From an uncultured Devosia sp. (lineage in GTDB: Bacteria > Pseudomonadota > Alphaproteobacteria > Rhizobiales > Devosiaceae), in assembly GCA_946480655.1 (NCBI GenBank), contig CAMLKN010000068.1, positions 1 through 10,501 of the forward strand: 10,501 nucleotides of DNA, in the 5' to 3' direction. A program made the position numbers and the translations under genes. The notes below the pieces were generated by a model. It was not told the DNA's origin. It saw nothing but the letters and a program-made list of their open reading frames with translations, and made no database searches. This document shows, one piece after another, positions 5,912 through 10,501 of this stretch; position 1 is the first letter of the stretch; every line of letters starts with the position of its first letter.

Positions 5912-7216
5912 TCAGGCGCCAGTGACGCGCCAGATGACATCGCCCACATCGTCTGCCATGAGCACGGCGCCATCGCTGGCCAGGGCCACGCCGACGGGGC
6001 GGCCATAGGAGTATTTCTCGTCGGGCGACAGGAAGTCGGTGAGAATCTCGCGGGGCATGCCGACCGGCTTGCCATGCTGAAATTCCACAAAGGCCAGCTT
6101 GTAGCCCGAGAGCTTTGAGCGGTTCCACGAGCCATGCTGGCCGATAGCCATGCCCGAGGGGAAGCCCGGCAGGGTAGCTTCGGGCAGCCAGCAAAGGCCG
6201 AGCGAAGCGGTGTGGCCACCAAGGGCATAGTCGGGCTGCTTGGCCGAGGCCACCTTGGCCGCATCCTGCGGCACGCGATCGTCAACCACGCGGTTCCAGT
6301 AGCAATAGGGCCAGCCGTAAAAGCCGCCATCGACAACCGAGGTCAGGTAATCGGGCGGTGTCTCGTCGCCAAGGCCGTCGCGCTCATTGACCACCGTCCA
6401 GAGATTGCCGCTCATCGGCTCCCAGGCCATGCCAACGGGATTGCGCAGGCCGCCGGCAAAGATGCGCGACTGGCCGGTCGCCAGGTCGAGTTCGTGGATG
6501 CAGGCGCGGTTTTCCTCGGCTGCCATGCCCTGGTCGCCGATATTGCTGAGCGATCCGACGGCGACGTAAAGCTTGCTGCCGTCCTTGGAGGCAATGAGGT
6601 TACGCGTCCAGTGGCCGCCCGGGATGAGGTCCATCAGCTTCTTGCCGGGGGTGGAGATGCGGGTTTCGCCGGCGACATAGGGATAGGCGAGGACGGCGTC
6701 GGAAGCGCCGACATAGAGTGTCGAGCCGATCAGCACCATGCCGAAGGGCTGGCGGACATTCTCGATATAGGCGTGTCGCTCTTCGGCTACGCCATCACCA
6801 TCGGCATCGCGCAGCAGGGTCACCCGGTTGGGGCTTTTGCCCGAGGCCTTGGCGCGCTTCATCGTGGCATGCATGGCATGATCGAACAGCGTGCGCGGGC
6901 CGCCGCCTTCCTCGCCCATGGATTCGGCAACAAGGACGTCCCCATTGGGCAGGACGCAGATATTGCGCGGATGATCGAGCCCGCGAGCGAAGGCATTGAC
7001 CTTGAGTCCCGCAGCGGGCGTGGGCATGTGATTGCCCTCCCAGCCCTTGGCGGTCGGCATCTTCAGGGTCGGGATCGCGCCCTGCGGCTTGGCATCGGGA
7101 ATGGCCGGCGTGGTGCCATAGGCAGGCGGACGCGGACCGTCGCCCGAGTGGCGGATGGCAACGGCAGCACCGCCGATGAGGGCAACAAGGCGGGCAAAAA
7201 GGCTGGTCTGGGCCAT
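5912..7216 (-). CDS. PQQ-dependent sorbosone/aldose sugar dehydrogenase-like beta-propeller, membrane anchored
   Basis: This 434-residue protein belongs to the glucose/sorbosone dehydrogenase family, six-bladed beta-propellers that use PQQ and Ca to oxidise aldoses or sorbosone in the periplasm. A hydrophobic segment at residues 6-21 (LFARLVALIGGAAVAI) looks like a signal anchor or uncleaved signal. A Pro-rich linker follows to about residue 60. Family marks include LDHPRNICVLPNGDVLVAE (80-98), the acidic loop RDADGDG (136-142), GGHWTRNL with a likely catalytic His202, GGLRNPVGMAWEP (255-267), DGGFYGWPY (296-304) and GQHGSWNRS (359-367). The ATG at 7216 is the first usable start that includes the hydrophobic segment; its ribosome site is weak (GAGACGA at best). 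It lies 113 bases downstream of the SulP gene on the same strand and ends in a strong terminator, so it could be the last gene of that operon. PQQ use is inferred from the family; no PQQ synthesis gene is in view. Confidence 0.83.
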   Translation of the reverse strand: MAQTSLFARLVALIGGAAVAIRHSGDGPRPPAYGTTPAIPDAKPQGAIPTLKMPTAKGWEGNHMPTPAAGLKVNAFARGLDHPRNICVLPNGDVLVAESMGEEGGGPRTLFDHAMHATMKRAKASGKSPNRVTLLRDADGDGVAEERHAYIENVRQPFGMVLIGSTLYVGASDAVLAYPYVAGETRISTPGKKLMDLIPGGHWTRNLIASKDGSKLYVAVGSLSNIGDQGMAAEENRACIHELDLATGQSRIFAGGLRNPVGMAWEPMSGNLWTVVNERDGLGDETPPDYLTSVVDGGFYGWPYCYWNRVVDDRVPQDAAKVASAKQPDYALGGHTASLGLCWLPEATLPGFPSGMAIGQHGSWNRSKLSGYKLAFVEFQHGKPVGMPREILTDFLSPDEKYSYGRPVGVALASDGAVLMADDVGDVIWRVTGA

Positions 7217-7329
7217 GGGTCGTCTCGAAAAATGCGGATAAGGAAAACCGGAAGGAGCGCCACGCTAATGGCTTTGCCGCCCTGAGACCAGCCATACAAG
7301 TGAAATATCTTGCAGGTGCCGCCGCTGGC

Positions 7330-9096
7330 TCAGGCGACCGCAGCCTCTGCAGAACCGTTCGAAGCCGGTGCTGCTGCGCGAACGTTTCGCGTTTCGACGA
7401 TGGCGCGGATGGCCTGATGCTGACTCAGATAGACCTCGCCCGACAGGTGCTTGAGGAAATCGGTGTGCTTGAGCTTGTCCATGACCGGACCCTTGACCTC
7501 GGAGAGGTGCAGGCGAATGCCATTGTCGCGCAGCCGGTGCTCGATGGCTTCGAGGCTCTCGAGTGCCGACATGTCCACGGCATTGACCGCCGAACACATC
7601 AACACCACGTCGGTCAGCCCGGGATTCTGCGCCATCTGGTCGATCAGGAGATCCTCGAGATAGCGGGCATTGGCGAAATAGAGGCTTTCGTCGATGCGGA
7701 TGGAAAGCAGGCCCGGAACCGTATCCACCTTGTGCCGCTTGATATTGCGGAAATGCTCGGTGCCCGGCACCTGCCCGACAATGGCCGCATGTGGACGTGA
7801 GGAGCGATAAAGGAACACGAGGATCGAGGCACCAACCCCAAGGGCAATGCCGGTTTCGACCCCGAAGCCCAGCGTGCCGACAAGCGTCAGAGCCACGGCG
7901 ACAAAGTCAGCTTTCGAATAGGACCAGGCCCGCCTGAGGATGGAAAAATCCACCAAAGTCAGCACGGCGACAACGATGGTTGCGGCCAGCGTCGCCTTGG
8001 GCAACACGGCAAGGAAGGGCGTCAGCAGCAGGGTCGCCAGCGCGATGCCGATAGCCGTGAAGGCACCCGCGGCAGGCGTTGCCGCCCCAGCGTCGAAATT
8101 GACCACCGAGCGGGCAAAGCCGCCGGTGACCGGATAGCCGCCACCAATCGCCGCAGCGATGTTGGAGGCGCCCAGACCGATCAGTTCCTGATTGGGTTCG
8201 ATGCGCTCACGCCGCTTGGCCGCCAGAGTCTGGGCCACCGAAACCGATTCGACAAAGCCGACGATGGAGATAATCAGCGCCGGGACAGCCAGTGCCTGGA
8301 TGGTATCCAGGTTGAAGCTGGGCAACGAGAGCATGGGCAGGCCCTGCGGCACTTCACCCACCAGCGCGACACCCTTGCCCTTGAGATCGAAGAGGGCCGA
8401 CCAGGCCATGGTGAGGAAGACCACCAATACAGGACCGGCGCGCACGATGACCGTGGCCACACCCTTGGGAACGCCGAAGCGAGCGAGCCAGTTCTTGAGG
8501 TCGTAGCGGATCCAGAGCAGGAGGCCGAGCGCAACCACGCCCACGGCAAGCGTGTAGAAATTGATGGTCCCGATATGGGCCCAGATGGAGCTCAGGAGCT
8601 CAGGCATGGCATGACCCTCGGTCTTGATGCCGAGAAGCCCCCCGAGCTGGCTCGTGGCAATGATCAGCCCCGATGCCGTGATGAAGCCCGAAATGACAGG
8701 GTGGGAGAGGAAATTGGCGACAAAGCCCAAGCGGAATAGGCCCATTGCGAACAGCATGAGACCGGACAAGGCCGCCAGGAGAACGGCCGCGCTGGCGTAA
8801 TCGGCCGTGCCCTCGGCGGCGATGCGCCCGACAGCCGCCGCGGTCATCAGCGAGACCACAGCCACCGGACCCACGGCAAGCGCCGAGGAGGTGCCGAAAA
8901 TGGCATAGGCGACCAGCGGCAGGACCGAAGCATAAAGACCCACTTCCGGCGGCAGGCCGGCCAGCAGTGCATAGGCCAGCGATTGGGGGATCAGCATGAT
9001 GGTAACGATGACCGCGGCGACGAGATCGCTGATCAAGGTCTGCCGGTTGTAGCGACGGCCCCAATCGAGAATGGGCAAATAGGATTTCAGGTTCAT
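7330..9096 (-). CDS. SulP-family inorganic anion transporter with STAS domain
   Basis: This 588-residue protein is an inner-membrane transporter of the SulP (SLC26-like) family, which moves sulfate, bicarbonate or other anions. The transmembrane part covers about residues 20-430, with many hydrophobic helices and both family signatures. These are IPQSLAYALLAGLPPEVGLY at 36-55 and a second run at about 301-337 that includes NQELIGLGASN and YPVTGGFARS. A cytoplasmic STAS domain follows at about 440-565, with the typical NAVDMSALESLE loop around Ser510. The ATG at 9096 has only a modest AAGAAGA ribosome site. It follows the persulfide dioxygenase and sulfurtransferase genes on the same strand with a 66-base gap. 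Sulfate or sulfite movement linked to their activity is therefore plausible, but the substrate cannot be read from sequence. Confidence 0.93.
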   Translation of the reverse strand: MNLKSYLPILDWGRRYNRQTLISDLVAAVIVTIMLIPQSLAYALLAGLPPEVGLYASVLPLVAYAIFGTSSALAVGPVAVVSLMTAAAVGRIAAEGTADYASAAVLLAALSGLMLFAMGLFRLGFVANFLSHPVISGFITASGLIIATSQLGGLLGIKTEGHAMPELLSSIWAHIGTINFYTLAVGVVALGLLLWIRYDLKNWLARFGVPKGVATVIVRAGPVLVVFLTMAWSALFDLKGKGVALVGEVPQGLPMLSLPSFNLDTIQALAVPALIISIVGFVESVSVAQTLAAKRRERIEPNQELIGLGASNIAAAIGGGYPVTGGFARSVVNFDAGAATPAAGAFTAIGIALATLLLTPFLAVLPKATLAATIVVAVLTLVDFSILRRAWSYSKADFVAVALTLVGTLGFGVETGIALGVGASILVFLYRSSRPHAAIVGQVPGTEHFRNIKRHKVDTVPGLLSIRIDESLYFANARYLEDLLIDQMAQNPGLTDVVLMCSAVNAVDMSALESLEAIEHRLRDNGIRLHLSEVKGPVMDKLKHTDFLKHLSGEVYLSQHQAIRAIVETRNVRAAAPASNGSAEAAVA

Positions 9097-9122
9097 CGGT
9101 CTTCTTGTCTGGGGCAGTCATC

Positions 9123-9151
9123 GCTCCCGCCGCCACGGTGGCGGCAGGAGC
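9123..9151 (-). repeat. Strong hairpin between sulfurtransferase and SulP genes
   Basis: GCTCC (9123-9127) pairs with GGAGC (9147-9151). After one C-A mismatch, GCCGCCA (9129-9135) pairs with TGGCGGC (9139-9145) around a 3-base loop. It starts 11 bases after the sulfurtransferase stop. No T-run follows on the minus strand, so it is not a classic terminator. It may protect the upstream mRNA end or cause partial attenuation before the transporter gene. Confidence 0.6.
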
Positions 9152-9162
9152 ATGAGGCAGGC

Positions 9163-9522
9163 TTAACGGCTCAGCGTGGCATGCAGGCTGCCGGCGCGGG
9201 CACCGGAGCGGCAATAGCCGAGCATGGGCTTGGGCATCTGCTTCCACGCATCGTGGAAGCGGATGATCTGGCCTTCGCCCAAGCCCCCGGAAACCGGAAT
9301 ATGGACGATCTGGATGCCTTCGGCTTCGGCCGCACGGGCAACATCGTCGAAACTGGGCTGGCCATATTCCTCATTGTCGGGGCGGGCACAGACGATCGAC
9401 TTGAAGCCGGCTGCAGAGACGGCCTTGACCTGCTCTGGGGTGATCTGGGCAGTAACGGAGAAAGTGTCGTCGATCTTGCGGACGTTCATGGTGTTTGACC
9501 TGGACTTGAGAAATGAAAACAT
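9163..9522 (-). CDS. DUF442 / TIGR01244-type rhodanese-like sulfurtransferase
   Basis: This 119-residue protein has the DUF442 (beta-lactamase hydrolase-like, protein-phosphatase-like fold) pattern. The opening RKIDDTFSVTAQITPEQ (15-31) and KSIVCARPDNEE (41-52) match the family. So does the active-site loop YCRSGARAGS at 103-112, with Cys104 as the likely persulfide-carrying residue. In Xylella and Agrobacterium Blh proteins this domain is fused to the persulfide dioxygenase domain encoded here by the gene just upstream. That supports a role in moving sulfane sulfur. I chose the ATG at 9522 because AAAGGA lies seven bases before it. An internal ATG at 9489 is closer to the family's usual N-terminus but has a poor ribosome site; a start at 9582 has none. 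It is separated from the dioxygenase gene by a 72-base spacer full of hairpins. Confidence 0.85.
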   Translation of the reverse strand: MFSFLKSRSNTMNVRKIDDTFSVTAQITPEQVKAVSAAGFKSIVCARPDNEEYGQPSFDDVARAAEAEGIQIVHIPVSGGLGEGQIIRFHDAWKQMPKPMLGYCRSGARAGSLHATLSR

Positions 9523-9527
9523 GGGTT

Positions 9528-9540
9528 GTTCCTTTGGAAC
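9528..9540 (-). repeat. Small palindrome containing the ribosome site of the sulfurtransferase gene
   Basis: On the minus strand GTTCC-AAA-GGAAC is a perfect 5-bp stem with a 3-base loop. The ribosome site AAAGGA (opposite 9530-9535) is inside it, so folding of the mRNA would occlude translation initiation. It adjoins the larger inverted repeat at 9540-9571. Confidence 0.5.
9530..9535 (-). promoter_or_regulatory. Ribosome binding site of the sulfurtransferase gene
   Basis: AAAGGA on the minus strand, seven bases before the ATG at 9522. It is the same sequence and spacing as that of the persulfide dioxygenase gene (10496-10501). This decides the start in favour of 9522 over 9489 and 9582. Confidence 0.65.
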
Positions 9541-9571
9541 TCCTCCCGCCACGGGGCAGCGACGGGAGGAG
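9540..9571 (-). repeat. Perfect 9-bp inverted repeat in the operon spacer
   Basis: CTCCTCCCG (9540-9548) and CGGGAGGAG (9563-9571) are exact complements around a 14-base loop. On the minus-strand mRNA the 3' arm contains GGGAGGAG, a Shine-Dalgarno-like sequence too far (about 18 bases) from the ATG at 9522 to serve it directly. No T-run follows. It resembles the hairpin at 9123-9151 in sharing CTCCCGCC and GGAG arms. Confidence 0.6.
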
Positions 9572-9583
9572 AATGCGGGCATG

Positions 9584-9598
9584 CTGACGAAACGTCAG
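9584..9598 (-). repeat. Palindrome over the stop codon of the persulfide dioxygenase gene
   Basis: CTGACG (9584-9589) and CGTCAG (9593-9598) form a 6-bp stem with a 3-base loop that includes the TGA stop (9595-9597). Together with 9528-9540 and 9540-9571 it tiles nearly the whole spacer between the two genes with hairpins. Confidence 0.5.
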
Positions 9599-10488
9599 AG
9601 CCCGTTGACCGGGACCTTGAGATAGGTCTTTCCGTCCTTGTCCTTTGGGGGCAGGCGGCCGGCGCGCATATTGACCTGCAGGGACGGGATGATGAGCTTG
9701 GGCATGGCGAGCGTGGCGTCGCGTGCCTCGCGCATCTTGACGAAAGTGTCCTCGTCGGTTCCGTGACCCACATGGATATTGTGGTCGATCTCGTCGCCCA
9801 CCGTTGTCTCCCACTGGATGTCGCGGCCATTGGGACCATAGTCGTGGCACATGAAGAGGCGCGTTTGCCGCGGCAGGGACAGCACGCGCTGGATCGAGCG
9901 GTAGAGGGTGCGGGCGTCGCCGCCGGGGAAGTCGGCGCGAGCCGAGCCGCCATCGGGCATGAAGAGCGTATCGCCGACAAAGGCGGCATCGCCCACGACA
10001 TGGGTCATGCAGGCCGGGGTATGGCCCGGCGTATGCAGGACATGCACGGTGAGCCCGCCGATCTGGTAACTGTCGCCATCCTTGAACAGGCGGTCGAACT
10101 GGCTGCCATCGCGCTGGAACTCGGTGCCTTCGTTGAAGACCTTGCCGAAGGTCTCCTGCACCACGGTGATGTTCTCGCCGATGCCGAGCTTGCCCCCCAG
10201 CTTGCCCTGGATATAGGGCGCGGCCGAGAGGTGGTCGGCGTGGACGTGGGTCTCAATCAGCCATTCGAGCTTGAGGTTGTTCTTCTCGATGAAGGCGATG
10301 ATCTCGTCGGCGCCATCATAGGTGATGCGGCCGGCGGCATAGTCGATGTCCATCACCGAGTCGATGACGGCACAGGACTGCGAGCTCGGATCCTTGACCA
10401 CATAGGAAATGGTGTTGGTGGGCGCGTCAAAGAACGCGGTGACTTCGGGCTTGGCCGAAAGATCGGGGGTGAAGGGCAGAGTGGCCAT
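9595..10488 (-). CDS. ETHE1/Blh-type persulfide dioxygenase, metallo-beta-lactamase fold
   Basis: This 297-residue protein matches the C-terminal half of bacterial Blh and the ETHE1 persulfide dioxygenases. These are non-heme iron enzymes that oxidise glutathione persulfide to sulfite, using a beta-lactamase fold. The metal motif THVHADHLSAAP gives His81, His83, Asp85 and His86. His156 (HTPGHTPAC), Asp173 (FVGDTLF) and His215 (MCHDYG) complete the site. The ARADFPGGDARTLYRSIQ run (183-200) is the family's conserved segment after the metal ligands. The C-terminal region (DATLAMPKLIIPSLQVNMR, about 257-275) is typical of the Blh branch. The ATG at 10488 is supported by AAAGGA seven bases upstream at the window edge. 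It is the first visible gene of a minus-strand run with the sulfurtransferase and SulP genes. In related bacteria the ArsR-type repressor BigR often controls such genes; any such gene or operator would lie beyond the right end. Confidence 0.9.
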   Translation of the reverse strand: MATLPFTPDLSAKPEVTAFFDAPTNTISYVVKDPSSQSCAVIDSVMDIDYAAGRITYDGADEIIAFIEKNNLKLEWLIETHVHADHLSAAPYIQGKLGGKLGIGENITVVQETFGKVFNEGTEFQRDGSQFDRLFKDGDSYQIGGLTVHVLHTPGHTPACMTHVVGDAAFVGDTLFMPDGGSARADFPGGDARTLYRSIQRVLSLPRQTRLFMCHDYGPNGRDIQWETTVGDEIDHNIHVGHGTDEDTFVKMREARDATLAMPKLIIPSLQVNMRAGRLPPKDKDGKTYLKVPVNGL

Positions 10489-10495
10489 GATATGG

Positions 10496-10501
10496 TCCTT
10501 T
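10496..10501 (-). promoter_or_regulatory. Ribosome binding site of the persulfide dioxygenase gene
   Basis: AAAGGA on the minus strand, seven bases before the ATG at 10488, at the very edge of the window. It confirms the start. The promoter of the operon is not visible. Confidence 0.7.

Noticed and set aside
5125..6336. A 403-residue minus-strand open frame crossing the GMC/dehydrogenase junction
   Set aside because: It overlaps the end of the GMC gene and the end of the sorbosone dehydrogenase-like gene out of frame, and runs through the terminator hairpin. It has no recognisable domain.
6134..7285. A 383-residue plus-strand open frame opposite the PQQ-type dehydrogenase
   Set aside because: The minus-strand protein has clear family motifs throughout. 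The plus-strand frame has low-complexity composition, no family resemblance, and starts within the other gene.
9523..9582. Upstream start at 9582 for the sulfurtransferase gene
   Set aside because: There is no ribosome site before it, and the added residues are translated from the hairpin-rich spacer. The ATG at 9522 has AAAGGA at ideal spacing.
1..10501. A new defence, mobile or CRISPR-like system
   Set aside because: There are no transposase, integrase, toxin-antitoxin, nuclease or repeat-spacer features. Every long gene belongs to a recognisable housekeeping or metabolic family, and base composition is even apart from the short promoter spacer.

Overview
The window is about 10.5 kb of GC-rich, densely coding chromosome. 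It looks like a member of the Hyphomicrobiales (Alphaproteobacteria), possibly close to Devosia. That placement is inference from gene content: ftsH next to glmM, an Omp25/Omp31-type small beta-barrel, a Blh-type persulfide dioxygenase, and a perfect CtrA-type box (TTAA-N7-TTAA). No RNA gene, insertion sequence, CRISPR array or phage gene is visible, and no stretch longer than 300 bases lacks a gene.

Left part, plus strand (1-2780). The 3' end of ftsH closes with a hairpin terminator. It is followed by a complete glmM (phosphoglucosamine mutase, amino-sugar supply for peptidoglycan and LPS). A 174-base AT-richer spacer with an inverted repeat, a candidate promoter and a CtrA-type box then leads to a small outer-membrane beta-barrel gene, which ends in a textbook rho-independent terminator.

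Middle, plus strand (2838-5859). Two genes overlap by 8 bases: a DenD-like SDR dehydrogenase (D-erythronate dehydrogenase family) and a large GMC flavin oxidoreductase. The latter carries a fused N-terminal gluconate 2-dehydrogenase subunit 3-like domain and a four-cysteine motif. They look like a sugar-acid or polyol oxidation pair of unknown substrate.

Right part, minus strand (5859-10501, read right to left). An ETHE1/Blh-type metallo-beta-lactamase-fold persulfide dioxygenase is followed by a DUF442 rhodanese-like sulfurtransferase, a SulP anion transporter with a STAS domain, and a membrane-anchored PQQ-type sorbosone/aldose sugar dehydrogenase. A strong terminator ends the run, facing the convergent GMC gene. 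The first three genes make a coherent sulfide/persulfide detoxification set: sulfane sulfur handling, oxidation to sulfite, and anion transport. The dehydrogenase may be an unrelated passenger. The spacers between the first three genes hold conspicuous inverted repeats, including three tiled hairpins in the 72 bases before the sulfurtransferase gene.

Most of the window is recognisable housekeeping and metabolism. I found no clear evidence of a new defence or mobile system. The points most worth a second look are the CtrA-type box before the porin-like gene, the hairpin-tiled operon spacers, the split Blh arrangement and the GMC fusion protein.
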